64,000 bases of DNA, from contig OZ246977.1 in NCBI GenBank assembly GCA_965232465.1, positions 1,426,001-1,490,000 of the forward strand. The letters run 5' to 3'. This stretch comes from G965232465 sp965232465. Its GTDB lineage: Bacteria > Pseudomonadota > Alphaproteobacteria > JAQWUY01. The translations under genes and the position numbers were made by a program. Under the pieces are notes generated by a model. That model was not told the DNA's origin and did no database searches. It was given only the letters and a program-made list of their open reading frames with translations. Shown here one piece after another: positions 43,871-53,577 of this stretch; position 1 is the first letter of the stretch, and each line of letters opens with the position of its first letter.

Positions 43871-45652
43871 TTACAAGGCAATATCTTGCAATAAAAACTG
43901 CACCTGTTCCTTGTCTTGCCACACATTGATTTGTAACTTGCCCAGCATAGAAACGGGGGTTGTAGTCACCGAATTTAATATACAATTCCCCAATTCTGTA
44001 CCCATAGCCCCGAATGCAATCACATTAATGACTTTACCATTTATTGATGCCCGCACATTACACTTGATATGGGTATCCTTTAAAATTTTGTAACTGGTAA
44101 TGGTAACATTTTCCATGATATATAAGGGTTCCGCATTGCCCATACCATAAGGTCGTAAAATATCCATATCCTTGACCATATCCACATGTAATTCAGATGG
44201 CGATATAATCGCATGTGCGGTGTATACTTTATCATAACAATCCTGTGTCCATTGCGATTGCAGATATTTTATAAATGTGTCGTACTTTTCGGGTGTAATA
44301 CTGCACCCCGCCGCCATTTTATGCCCACCCCCACCGGATAAAATGCCTTGTTGTGTGGCATTGATAAATGTTGTACCCATATCGATGCCAGCAACGGAAC
44401 GCCCGGACCCTTTATACAATGTGTCGGTGATGGCAAACACCAATGTGGGTTTGTTATAATGTTCTTTTAGCCGCCCCGCCACAATGCCGATAATACCATC
44501 GGAAAAATTGCCTGTAACACTGATAAATCCCCCATAATCACAGCCATTTAATACCATTTGGTGACATTGGTTTAAGGCATCATCGACCAATTGTTTGCGA
44601 TCTGTGTTATATTGGTGTAAAGTACCCGCCATAGCCCCCGCCACAGGGGCTTCATCGTTTAATAAAAAATCAACCGCCAATTTAGCGTGTTCCATCCGCC
44701 CACAAGCATTTATATAAGGTCCAATAATCCACCCCAATTCATATACACCAATAGCTTTTGATATGCCCGCCACTTGACAAATGGCGTGTATAAATACAGG
44801 GGGCGTAGCATTTAATATCTTTAAACCCTGTGTTACGAAGGTACGATTTAAACCCCGTAATGGCACCACATCGCACACGGTACCCAATGCCACCAACCCC
44901 ATCCATTGTAACAAGTCGGGTTGTTGTATATGTGTAAAAAATTGCTGGGTGCGTAAATGCCGATTAAGGGCAACCAATACACAAAAACATACCCCAACCG
45001 CAGATAATGTCCCCAAATCCGATGAATCATCGAAACGATTGGGATTGACAATGGCAATGGCGGTTGGCAATCGCAATTCCGCCATATGGTGGTCTATGAC
45101 ACAAATACGCATGTTTTGTTGCTGGGCGGTATGTAATACTTCAAAAGCACTTGTACCACAATCGACACATATAATGATATCCGCCCCTTGGGCGGATAAG
45201 TCTTGCAAAGCCTGAATATTCGGACCGTATCCATGTTTACGATCGGGAATATGCCATATGACTTGTATATTAAGGGCTTGTAAATATCGCACCATAAGGG
45301 TGGTACTGGTTGCCCCATCCACATCATAATCACCAAATATGCCAACAGTTTGATTATTTTGAATCGCATCGCCCAACACATCCACCAATTTTTCCATATC
45401 CACCATCACAAATGGATCGGGCATAGTCGTGCGTAACTTAGGGGATAAAAATTGTTCTATGGCATGTAAATTTTCTTGTGATGCGTGTCCATCGGACAAA
45501 AAATGATGTAACAAAAATGATGCAACGGGGGCGGATACATCATGGTGCTGCATTATCATTTGTTCCAAACGGGGATTGGGCATATGCACCCGCCACAATG
45601 CCCCCGATACGGACTTTTGCGGATAAATATGGGGGGTTAAATCCATATCCAA
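43871..45652 (-). CDS. recJ: Single-stranded-DNA-specific exonuclease RecJ
   Basis: A 5'-3' ssDNA exonuclease for recombination and mismatch repair. The 593 residues show DHH motifs GIFGDYDVDGATSTT, CVDCGTSAFE, CVIDHHM and ALGTVCDVVPL, then the DHHA1 part with SGGGGHKMAAG, and a C-terminal OB-fold. The start overlaps the end of glpX by 16 bases. Confidence 0.95.
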   Translation of the reverse strand: MDMDLTPHIYPQKSVSGALWRVHMPNPRLEQMIMQHHDVSAPVASFLLHHFLSDGHASQENLHAIEQFLSPKLRTTMPDPFVMVDMEKLVDVLGDAIQNNQTVGIFGDYDVDGATSTTLMVRYLQALNIQVIWHIPDRKHGYGPNIQALQDLSAQGADIIICVDCGTSAFEVLHTAQQQNMRICVIDHHMAELRLPTAIAIVNPNRFDDSSDLGTLSAVGVCFCVLVALNRHLRTQQFFTHIQQPDLLQWMGLVALGTVCDVVPLRGLNRTFVTQGLKILNATPPVFIHAICQVAGISKAIGVYELGWIIGPYINACGRMEHAKLAVDFLLNDEAPVAGAMAGTLHQYNTDRKQLVDDALNQCHQMVLNGCDYGGFISVTGNFSDGIIGIVAGRLKEHYNKPTLVFAITDTLYKGSGRSVAGIDMGTTFINATQQGILSGGGGHKMAAGCSITPEKYDTFIKYLQSQWTQDCYDKVYTAHAIISPSELHVDMVKDMDILRPYGMGNAEPLYIMENVTITSYKILKDTHIKCNVRASINGKVINVIAFGAMGTELGNCILNSVTTTPVSMLGKLQINVWQDKEQVQFLLQDIAL

Positions 45653-46635
45653 TCTTTTCGTACCAAATCGTGTTCGCCCAACACGGTTCGTACTGTGCCT
45701 GTTTTTGACCGCATCATTAAAGTTTCGGTAAATATACGGTCGTTTATAACCCGTACCCCCTTGGCAAGCATACTATCGGTAATGCCAGTAGCACAAAACA
45801 TGACATCGCCGGTTGCCATTTCTTCCACATTATATTTTATCGATGCATCCATCAGTCCCCATTTTTCCATACGGGCAATTTCCGCATCATCTTCGGGACA
45901 TAACCTGCCCTGCATTTGTCCGCCTATGCACCGCAACGCAGCGGCGGCAATCACCCCTTCGGGGGCACCGCCCTTACCAATAAACATATCGACACCGGTT
46001 TTTTCCGTTAAGGCACAGGAAATAACACCCGCCACATCGCCATTTTCAATCAATTGCACCCGTGCACCAAGCCCCCGTGCCGTATCAATAATATAAGTAT
46101 GGCGTTCCCGATTTAAAGTACAAATGGTCATATCCCGTGGCGATTTGCCTTTGGCACGGGCAACGGCAACAATATTTTCCTTGGGGGAACGATCCAAATC
46201 AATAATACCATCGGGCAATCCCTTACCCACAGCAATTTTATCCATATAAATATCGGGGGCATTTAATAAATGTCCATGCTTGGCAAACGCCACCACCGAA
46301 CACGACCCTTCCATCCCCTGTGAACAGGGTGTGGTGCCTTCCAATGGATCAAGGGCAATGTCGACTTTTACCGTGCCTTCACGGCCGCTACCGACTCTTT
46401 CCCCAATATATAGCATAGGAGCTTCGTCCATTTCCCCTTCGCCAATAACCACCGTACCGTCAATATCCATACGATTAAACGCCGCCCGCATGGCATCCAC
46501 CGCCGCCGCATCCGCCGCATTCTTATCGCCCCGCCCAATATGATTAACACAAGCAATTGCCGCCGCTTCTGTTACCCGTACAGCTTCGAGTCCCAGATTA
46601 CGATCATATAAATTTGCATCATATTTATCGACCAT
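45637..46635 (-). CDS. glpX: Class II fructose-1,6-bisphosphatase
   Basis: Gluconeogenic phosphatase, 332 residues. IGEGEMDEAPMLYIGERVGSG and DIALDPLEGTTPCSQG carry the metal- and phosphate-binding acidic residues. GKGGAPEGVIAAAALRCIGGQMQGRL is also characteristic (seen as GGAPEGVIAAAALRC). It follows hom by one base, an arrangement (hom-glpX-recJ) common in alphaproteobacteria. Confidence 0.95.
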   Translation of the reverse strand: MVDKYDANLYDRNLGLEAVRVTEAAAIACVNHIGRGDKNAADAAAVDAMRAAFNRMDIDGTVVIGEGEMDEAPMLYIGERVGSGREGTVKVDIALDPLEGTTPCSQGMEGSCSVVAFAKHGHLLNAPDIYMDKIAVGKGLPDGIIDLDRSPKENIVAVARAKGKSPRDMTICTLNRERHTYIIDTARGLGARVQLIENGDVAGVISCALTEKTGVDMFIGKGGAPEGVIAAAALRCIGGQMQGRLCPEDDAEIARMEKWGLMDASIKYNVEEMATGDVMFCATGITDSMLAKGVRVINDRIFTETLMMRSKTGTVRTVLGEHDLVRKDWIWI

Positions 46636-46636
46636 C

Positions 46637-47866
46637 TTAGCATTTCTCTATTCTGTGGGTTACGCACTGTATGTCCGCCATCGCAGATTTTATCATTTTT
46701 TCCTGTATAGTATCAATAATAAATGCTGTATATTCCCCCTTTTGTACCGATTGTAATATGCCGATAGCATTGGATTCAAACGCCTGTAATGTGGGGGCGG
46801 TATCCCCTTGTATACGGATATAATATTTACCAATACGGGCATCCATGGGGAGGATTTGTGCATCGCTTAACGATTCCACAGGCTGATTAAACATGGGCAA
46901 TCCGCCACGGGTTGCCACATCAAATATATCGGATAACACAGCGGATGCGGTGGCATCCCCCCCCGCCCCGGGTCCTATCAAAGAGGTTTCCCCAATTAAA
47001 TCCCCTTGTATGGTACAGGCGTTAATCACATCGTTTACCCCGCCAAAAGTACCCGATTGCCATACGAACGCAGGGACCATATACAATTGTGTTCCGTGTT
47101 GTTTGGTTTCGGCAACACCGACCAAACGGGGGGTTAATCCCATATCTTCCGCCAAACGGACATCGATATTTTGCACACAATCCCGAATGGTTTCAATGTG
47201 CATATCCGCATATGCCCCCCTGATACCAAAGGCAATACTGGCAAGAATCGATAATTTTTGTGCCGCATCGAGTCCATCCACATCAAATGATGGGTCCGCT
47301 TCTGCGTATCCCAAGTGTTGGGCTTCTTGTAACACATCGGCAAAATCCCGCCCGGTTTTTTGAATGGTGGTTAAAATATAATTACAAGTGCCATTTAAAA
47401 TCCCATATATACGGGTAATATTATTTGCCCCCAACCCTTCCCGTAAGGCTTTGACAATGGGAATTCCGCCGCCAATAGCCGCCTCATATAACAGGTTTGT
47501 ATGATTTTGCTGGGCAATTTTTTCCAATTCTTCACCCTGTTCCGCCAACATGGCTTTGTTGGCGGTTATAACGGTTTTACCCGCCCCCAATGCCAGTTTT
47601 ACACATTCGAAGGCGATGCCGGAACCGCCCCCGATAAGTTCGATAAACACATCGATATTTTGCGAAGTTGCCAATGCACGGGCATCCGCATACCATGTAA
47701 AGTCTGTTACATCCACCCCAGATTCCGATTTTGAACGGGCGGATACCCCCCCGATTTTAATTGCCGTACCTGTACGATGTTTTATAAGGTCTGCATTTTT
47801 AACAATGCCCCTTACAACACCACTTCCGACGGTACCAAGCCCCGCTATGCCGATTGATAAAACCAT
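46637..47866 (-). CDS. hom: Homoserine dehydrogenase
   Basis: Reduces aspartate semialdehyde to homoserine for Thr and Met synthesis. The 409 residues show the Rossmann motif IGIAGLGTVGSGV, VITANKAMLAEQG, the substrate/catalytic block LLYEAAIGGGIPI and YGILNGTCNYILT, GYAEADPSFDVDGLDAAQK, and a short C-terminal ACT-like domain (about 335-409). Its product feeds metZ near the window end. Confidence 0.95.
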   Translation of the reverse strand: MVLSIGIAGLGTVGSGVVRGIVKNADLIKHRTGTAIKIGGVSARSKSESGVDVTDFTWYADARALATSQNIDVFIELIGGGSGIAFECVKLALGAGKTVITANKAMLAEQGEELEKIAQQNHTNLLYEAAIGGGIPIVKALREGLGANNITRIYGILNGTCNYILTTIQKTGRDFADVLQEAQHLGYAEADPSFDVDGLDAAQKLSILASIAFGIRGAYADMHIETIRDCVQNIDVRLAEDMGLTPRLVGVAETKQHGTQLYMVPAFVWQSGTFGGVNDVINACTIQGDLIGETSLIGPGAGGDATASAVLSDIFDVATRGGLPMFNQPVESLSDAQILPMDARIGKYYIRIQGDTAPTLQAFESNAIGILQSVQKGEYTAFIIDTIQEKMIKSAMADIQCVTHRIEKC

Positions 47867-47907
47867 ACCTTTCCCCTAGTATAATATTATTGTAATTTAT
47901 ATTTTTT

Positions 47908-48543
47908 CTATGAAGTTTCTTTTACATACCAATTCGGCGACGAATCACCAATTTTACGGGTAAATACCCAATCGTCTTGCAGGCGGACAATTTCCGTTGG
48001 GTGTCCTTGTATAATACGGTCTTCGCTGTCGTATAAAGCGGTAATTTGATCGGTGGTAAAATCCACTTCGACCTCAAGCATATCGCCATTGACAACCGCA
48101 TTTAACACTTCAACCTTAATAAAACCGACCACTTGACACATACTGCGTTCCTTATTGTGCAGGCGGGTATCGACCGTCTCCGCAAATATGGCGTACGATT
48201 CGGGGGTTAAAAGCTGTTCCAGTGCCTCTTTGTTGCCCTCAGCAAAAGCCTCTAAAGTATTGGCAAAACAAATCTTTGCACCGTTTATAAAATTATCCAT
48301 ATCAAAATTGGGCTCGACCGCCAAAATAGTGTCGAGTGCTTGTTGGTTTAGGGGTGTTTCCGATGGGGTAACATCCACAATGGGGGCGTCTGATTTTTCC
48401 TGTTGTTTAGGTGCGGGTTCAAAGGATGCTTTCGATGACATTTCACTGAACGCATCCTTATTACCCCCCAAGTCTTGACCAATAATAGAAAACAACCGCC
48501 ATCCGATGATAACAGCAATTACCGCTAAGAATATTAAATCCAT
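47908..48543 (-). CDS. Tim44/TimA-family membrane-associated protein
   Basis: The 211-residue protein has an N-terminal helix (about 2-19), a linker rich in Pro/Gln/Ser, and a Tim44-like C-terminal domain (about 70-211; DNFINGAKICFANTLEAFAEGNKEAL, then DDWVFTRKIGDSSPNWYVKET). Bacterial TimA is a membrane adaptor of unclear function, related to the mitochondrial import-motor protein. It is divergent from fxsA, a conserved alphaproteobacterial pairing. Confidence 0.9.
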   Translation of the reverse strand: MDLIFLAVIAVIIGWRLFSIIGQDLGGNKDAFSEMSSKASFEPAPKQQEKSDAPIVDVTPSETPLNQQALDTILAVEPNFDMDNFINGAKICFANTLEAFAEGNKEALEQLLTPESYAIFAETVDTRLHNKERSMCQVVGFIKVEVLNAVVNGDMLEVEVDFTTDQITALYDSEDRIIQGHPTEIVRLQDDWVFTRKIGDSSPNWYVKETS

Positions 48544-48607
48544 TAAAAATTACTCCGTATACGCAAAAATTTGTGATATTTATACTATGCACTGTACATT
48601 TTATACG

Positions 48608-48625
48608 ATATACTGTACAGTATAT
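48608..48625. promoter_or_regulatory. 18-base perfect palindrome between Tim44-like gene and fxsA
   Basis: ATATACTGTACAGTATAT is its own reverse complement and lies in the 112-base divergent intergenic region, so a dimeric regulator could control both genes. Confidence 0.5.
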
Positions 48626-48655
48626 TGAAAACTTTTACAATATTTTTTAAGATAA

Positions 48656-49087
48656 ATGCAGAATATATTTAAAATCTTTTTTGTTGTCGAGCTTGCGTTG
48701 CTATTTTTTATTGCCTTAGGTATCGGCTTGGGCGATACGCTGATATGGATTTTTTTGACAATCATTGTCGGTGCACTTTGCGTATGGTGGGCGATACGCC
48801 GTGGGGCGGTGCATATTTTGCTGGCGGGGGTGTTTTTAATATTACCGGGGTATATAAGTGATATTTTTGGTATTTTGTTAATCTTAAATGTCCCATTGCT
48901 CAGAATCATGTACAATTTGGGTATTATATCTGCGGTGGAAAATATGGCTTCGCATAATACTGCGTTTACACAACATTTTTACAGATATCGAGAATATGAA
49001 ACCCGACGAAAACACAGACAGCACAGCCCACATTCCATGGATAATGACGACATCATAGATGGCGATTTTACCCGTAAAGACGATTAA
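48656..49087 (+). CDS. fxsA: FxsA-family membrane protein
   Basis: The 143 residues contain about three helices and the FxsA core LLAGVFLILPGYISDIFGILLIL followed by a conserved N-V-P-L-L-R-I motif. The tail is cytoplasmic, His/Arg-rich then acidic. In E. coli FxsA modifies phage T7 exclusion by the F plasmid; the cellular role is unclear. Confidence 0.9.
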   Translation: MQNIFKIFFVVELALLFFIALGIGLGDTLIWIFLTIIVGALCVWWAIRRGAVHILLAGVFLILPGYISDIFGILLILNVPLLRIMYNLGIISAVENMASHNTAFTQHFYRYREYETRRKHRQHSPHSMDNDDIIDGDFTRKDD

Positions 49088-49090
49088 ATG

Positions 49091-50128
49091 TTATGGAAAG
49101 TTGGGACATTGTTCGAGGGCAGTATTTTCAGGTAAACCAAACATAATATTCATATTTTGAATCGCCTGTCCGCTGGATCCTTTGACCAAATTATCCAAGG
49201 TACAAATAACAATGCTACGGTTGGGCAAACGGTCGGCTTTGGCACCGATAACCACTAAATTAGATCCCTTAACCATACGACTGGCGGGCAAACCGTCTAT
49301 GACCCGTACAAATTGTTCATCTGCATAGGCGGTTTTTAAAGTATGTATCACATCCGCATGGGTTTTTCCTTGGGCATGTTTTACATATATGGTTACCAAT
49401 TCGCCCCGGTTTAATGGGATCAAATGGGGGGTAAAGTTCACCAATACATCGGTGCCGAATGCTTTGGACAATTCCTGTTCAATTTCCGGGGCATGGCGGT
49501 GTGATGCCACACCATATGGGTGCATTTGTTCGGATACTTCACAGAATAAAGTGGCTTGTTGCACTTTTCTTCCCGCACCGCTGACCCCTGATTTTGCATC
49601 GATAATAATATCTTCGGAGCTGATAACCGCCGCTTGTGCCAGTGGCAACAACCCCATCAATGTGGCGGTCGGATAACACCCGGGGCAGGCGACCACCCGT
49701 GCCGTTGCCAGCTGTGTTCGGGCATGTTCGCTAAGTCCATATACCACCTCCGACTGTATATGCATTGCTGTGTGCGGATTGTGATACCATTGTTCATATA
49801 CCGTTGCATCGTACAGGCGGAAATCGGCGGATAAATCGATTACTTTTACATGTGGGGGGATGGTTTTGATCAGATCTTGGCTGACACCGTGGGGCAACCC
49901 ACAAAATACCACATCACATACGGCAAAATCCGCATCATCATTGGTTTGTACAATCGGCAAATTAAGGTGTGATACATGCGGATAAATATCCCCATATGGA
50001 CGCCCCGCATTGGCATTGGCGGTTAATATCACAATATCCACATGCGGGTGCAAGTGTAACAACCGCACCAAATCCGCCCCTGTATATCCGGAAGCCCCCA
50101 AGATCCCCACTTTGATTTTCCGTGTCAT
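49091..50128 (-). CDS. argC: N-acetyl-gamma-glutamyl-phosphate reductase
   Basis: Third step of arginine synthesis. The start MTRKIKVGILGASGYTGADL is preferred over an upstream in-frame start. The 345 residues have the NADP motif GASGYTG and the catalytic Cys in VVACPGCYPTATLMGLLPL. The C-terminal GSSGQAIQNMN block is typical. Confidence 0.96.
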   Translation of the reverse strand: MTRKIKVGILGASGYTGADLVRLLHLHPHVDIVILTANANAGRPYGDIYPHVSHLNLPIVQTNDDADFAVCDVVFCGLPHGVSQDLIKTIPPHVKVIDLSADFRLYDATVYEQWYHNPHTAMHIQSEVVYGLSEHARTQLATARVVACPGCYPTATLMGLLPLAQAAVISSEDIIIDAKSGVSGAGRKVQQATLFCEVSEQMHPYGVASHRHAPEIEQELSKAFGTDVLVNFTPHLIPLNRGELVTIYVKHAQGKTHADVIHTLKTAYADEQFVRVIDGLPASRMVKGSNLVVIGAKADRLPNRSIVICTLDNLVKGSSGQAIQNMNIMFGLPENTALEQCPNFP

Positions 50129-50182
50129 AATTTTTCCTTTATCCGAATAATATATCATACACACACACTTTTATATACATAA

Positions 50183-50209
50183 AAAAAGCAGTGAAAACCA
50201 CTGCTTTTT
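50183..50209. terminator. Terminator of the rplM-rpsI operon
   Basis: AAAAAGCAGTG - AAAAC - CACTGCTTTTT is a perfect 11-base stem, usable in both directions, between rpsI and argC. Confidence 0.88.
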
Positions 50210-50239
50210 GTTAAAATTTTTAAAATATAAGGTTTCTTA

Positions 50240-50659
50240 TTATCGTTTTGAAAATTGGAAAGAACGGCGGGCTTTTGCACGGCCATATTTTTTGCGTTCC
50301 ACCTTACGGTCATCACGGGTTAAGAATCCTTCCGCTTTTAATGTGGGACGCAGGGTGGGTTCAAAATTTACCAATGCCCGGCTAATCCCGTGTTGTACAG
50401 CACCGGCTTGACCGGACAATCCCCCCCCAGATACAGTACAAACCACATCAAATTGTCCCGTGCGGTTAGCTTTATCAAACGGTTGGTTTAATACCATCCG
50501 CAACACAGGACGCCCGAAATATGTTTCAATATCACGGCCATTTACGGTTACTTTACCAGAACCGGGCTTAATCCATACACGGGCAACGGAAGTTTTCCGT
50601 CGCCCTGTTGCGTACGCCCGTCCCAAATCATCAATTTTTTGTGCTGTTTCAGACATCAT
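50240..50659 (-). CDS. rpsI: 30S ribosomal protein S9
   Basis: The 139 residues include YATGRRKTSVARVWIKPGSG, YFGRPVLRMVLNQPF and the basic end KVERKKYGRAKARRSFQFSKR, whose tail reaches the ribosomal P site. Its start overlaps the rplM stop (TAATG). Confidence 0.98.
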   Translation of the reverse strand: MMSETAQKIDDLGRAYATGRRKTSVARVWIKPGSGKVTVNGRDIETYFGRPVLRMVLNQPFDKANRTGQFDVVCTVSGGGLSGQAGAVQHGISRALVNFEPTLRPTLKAEGFLTRDDRKVERKKYGRAKARRSFQFSKR

Positions 50660-51123
50660 TACCCCCGCTTAACATTTTTTGGATTTTGGCTTGCTATATC
50701 AAGCACAGTTGGATTTTGTGCTTTGTGGCTGTGATTTTCGCCAACAAATACCCGCAAGTTACGCAGTTGTTGTCGTCCCAAAGGACCCTTTGGAATCATC
50801 CGCTCAACGGCTTTTTTTACCACCCGCTCCGGGTGTTGCCCATTTAACAATTGCCCAGCGGTGCGGGATTTAATCCCCCCCGGATATCCCGTGTGCCAAT
50901 AATACACCTTATCAGATAATTTTTTACCTGTTAAGTATACTTTTTCCGCATTGATAATAATAACATTATCGCCACAATCCACATGCGGTGTATATGTGGG
51001 TTTGTGTTTACCCCGTAAGATTTTGGCAACTTCGGTGGCAAGCCGTCCCAAAACCAAATCCGTAGCATCCACAACATACCAAGTCTTTTGTACTTCACTT
51101 GGCTTAATAGAAATCGTCCTCAT
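50659..51123 (-). CDS. rplM: 50S ribosomal protein L13
   Basis: The 154 residues show WYVVDATDLVLGRLATEVAKIL, RGKHKPTYTPHVDCGD, KVYLTGKKLSDKVYYWHTGYPGG and RMIPKGPLGRQQLRNLRVF. First gene of the L13-S9 operon. Confidence 0.98.
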   Translation of the reverse strand: MRTISIKPSEVQKTWYVVDATDLVLGRLATEVAKILRGKHKPTYTPHVDCGDNVIIINAEKVYLTGKKLSDKVYYWHTGYPGGIKSRTAGQLLNGQHPERVVKKAVERMIPKGPLGRQQLRNLRVFVGENHSHKAQNPTVLDIASQNPKNVKRG

Positions 51124-51276
51124 AATATGTACCCTTTATAAATTAAGTTTATGCACAATGTGGCACAGTTATACCCCCTACCCCACAAAAAGTCAATAGC
51201 AAACAGAGAAAAATAACCCCTTAAAATCAATATGTTATAAAAATGGTATTATAATACCCTTTTGGAAGGCGTTTAT

Positions 51277-53406
51277 TTATAAGGCGTTTGATGGATCCCT
51301 TAACAATTTCACCTTAAATTCTTCTGTACATTCGTATTCTACAAGAATATTTTGTAAAATTTTTGATATGTCAATGGCACTTTGATTGCTTTCTACATAT
51401 AAATTACTGGTAATTTCTAAAGGCTCCCTTAACATACTTTTTTCATCTGATAAATTTTTATTTATATCTTTGTAGTCTAATAAAATTTCATCATCCCGTT
51501 CATAAAGATTTTTTAATACACTTTGTAACAAACATCTCCAATTTTTATATTTGAGTTTGTAAACATCCCCAAACAATTTATATAATTCTGGTTTTGTACC
51601 TGTGGGATCAAAATCTGATAATCCTATATATCCTGTGTCTTGATTTTTATACTCTTTTCTGTTAGGTATATCAGGAAATACTTGATTAAATAAACTGGTC
51701 ATATCTTTTGCTCTTATTTTTATTTGTTCCTCATTCCAAATATCAACCTGTTCAAAATGTTTATTTAAGGATATGTTGCTGTATTTTTTCATTAATTGTT
51801 TTTTATCTGTAAATGGTTTATTACTGTGTTTCGAATTATATCCTGTTAAGGTTAAATTACCGATAGTATCCAGATATTTTTCATGTATATCTCCTGCATT
51901 CTCCCCAAGGTCTTTTATCCATTGTGCATTTAAAGTTTGAGGCATTATATGTTCAATGGTAATGTCCTTATTAACTTCGATTTTTTCATTGTTACCATAA
52001 TTACACAAATTCTCTAATATATGCTTACATAATTTTTTACTACCTTTATATACAGGTTTATCATGTAATTCTTTTACAATTTCATCATTATCTGGATATC
52101 TTTCCCCATGTGATGCATTTGCAAATACAGCATATAAAGATGTAATATAAGAATTATTTGATTCTAGTTTTTCGTTTACTCGTTTATGCAGACTGGAGTA
52201 TAACTTATTATAAGCATTTGTAGACAAGCTAATAACTGAACGGCGAATATAATAATTTTTCAGAAAATCTAATATACGCACAGCATCATTTAAATCAAGG
52301 GTTTGTTTTTTGTATACCAAATCCATAAGTGCCATAAAATATGGGTATGGTGTTTTTTGATTTAAGGTACGAAAGATTGAAAAATATTTTTCTAACTTGG
52401 GCTCTGGACATTCTAAAACAAACCATCTGTAATATTCTGTAAAGTCGATTAATTCCGATAAACAATCCTCAATATTTTCAATTTCTGTTTTCTGTAATGT
52501 TTCTGAGTCAGGTTGTTTGGATAAATTGTCAATATATTTTCTGAAATACGAATAAACATCCTTTTCTTTTAATAAAACTTGATTTTTATATATTAAATAA
52601 TACAATATGGCGGTGGTAGTGTCTGAAATCTGTTTTTTTCCGATAAATAATGTATTTGTTTCTATTGTTTCCCAATATTCATCGAACCATCTGTCTTGTA
52701 ATTCTTGGGATCTATCCATCAAAATATAATTGCGAATTAAATCTGCATCTTTAAGTCTTTTGCCCGTTGAATTGATTGTCTCAAACACAATTTGGGGCTT
52801 GTCTCCATCTTTAATTTTTAATACAATTTGTACGATTTGTAATTTTTGAAATGATGCCCAAAAATCATCTATACTATGCTTTTTACAAAAATCTAATACT
52901 TTCTTGTTAAATAATTGATAATTTTCATAAATGGCAGTTTGTTTTAATGTTTTATCTTGGTCATATCCCAGATCGTTTTCATCATAAAATAAATTGGCAT
53001 ATGCTGTACTGTCTTGATTGACTTGTTTTAACCTAATCCATTGTGGGGATTTTTCTTTGCGTTTATTAATTAAGTAATCTTCCCATATAGTTTCATGCAA
53101 ATATGGATCATTAGATTTAATTTTCTTTTGTTTTAATAAATTACAAATTGCCAACATTAACAAAGAAATACTTGTTAATCTTTGTTGTCCATCAATCAGA
53201 ATGAGCTCATTAGGGCGTTCCGACACAACCACAACAGAGGCACCTAAAAAATAAGTTTCTAACTTATTATGATAAATATTGCTAATGTCATTAAATAACC
53301 GTTCGCATTGCCGTTTGTCCCAAGCGTAATTTCTTTGATATTTTGGGATAATAAAATGGTTTTGATTTGCCATAAATTCCAATAAATTTTTATGTACTGC
53401 TTCCAT
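51277..53406 (-). CDS. DUF262/DUF1524 protein (GmrSD-like type IV restriction nuclease candidate)
   Basis: The 709-residue protein starts at an ATG with AAGGAG 8 bases upstream. The N-terminal DUF262 domain has IPKYQRNYAWDKRQCERLFNDI and the ParB/nucleotidase-like LILIDGQQRLTSISLLML. A helical middle follows, then DUF1524 with an HNH-type centre, DITIEHIMPQTLNAQW, and IGNLTLTGYNSKHSNKPF. An extra C-terminal domain of about 110 residues follows. GmrSD enzymes use NTP to cut DNA with glucosylated or otherwise modified cytosines, so an anti-phage role is likely. The gene is AT-rich compared with its neighbours, and no partner gene is adjacent. Confidence 0.85.
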   Translation of the reverse strand: MEAVHKNLLEFMANQNHFIIPKYQRNYAWDKRQCERLFNDISNIYHNKLETYFLGASVVVVSERPNELILIDGQQRLTSISLLMLAICNLLKQKKIKSNDPYLHETIWEDYLINKRKEKSPQWIRLKQVNQDSTAYANLFYDENDLGYDQDKTLKQTAIYENYQLFNKKVLDFCKKHSIDDFWASFQKLQIVQIVLKIKDGDKPQIVFETINSTGKRLKDADLIRNYILMDRSQELQDRWFDEYWETIETNTLFIGKKQISDTTTAILYYLIYKNQVLLKEKDVYSYFRKYIDNLSKQPDSETLQKTEIENIEDCLSELIDFTEYYRWFVLECPEPKLEKYFSIFRTLNQKTPYPYFMALMDLVYKKQTLDLNDAVRILDFLKNYYIRRSVISLSTNAYNKLYSSLHKRVNEKLESNNSYITSLYAVFANASHGERYPDNDEIVKELHDKPVYKGSKKLCKHILENLCNYGNNEKIEVNKDITIEHIMPQTLNAQWIKDLGENAGDIHEKYLDTIGNLTLTGYNSKHSNKPFTDKKQLMKKYSNISLNKHFEQVDIWNEEQIKIRAKDMTSLFNQVFPDIPNRKEYKNQDTGYIGLSDFDPTGTKPELYKLFGDVYKLKYKNWRCLLQSVLKNLYERDDEILLDYKDINKNLSDEKSMLREPLEITSNLYVESNQSAIDISKILQNILVEYECTEEFKVKLLRDPSNAL

Positions 53407-53478
53407 AATCAATACTCCTTAATATATTATTTGTCTGTAAAAAATTGTTTTATAAGTCACTATATATAGCATATTTAC

Positions 53479-53577
53479 CCTCTGTATTGGCGAAAGTACA
53501 TGTGAACCTTATGGTCTGACAGTAATGGCATATTCTAGTATTCCAATATATATGCAGAGCCCTTAGGTTGACGAAAC
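53479..53577 (-). pseudogene. Degenerate duplicate of the 3' end of the inverse autotransporter gene
   Basis: On the minus strand this stretch can be read as HIYWNTRICHYC followed by TIRFTCTFANTEGKYA. The active gene ends with IRFTFTFPKTEDGKYG and then HTYWNTGICHSCRW. The same two blocks therefore recur in permuted order directly after the stop codon, with substitutions. It looks like a partial tandem duplication that is no longer read through. Confidence 0.65.
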
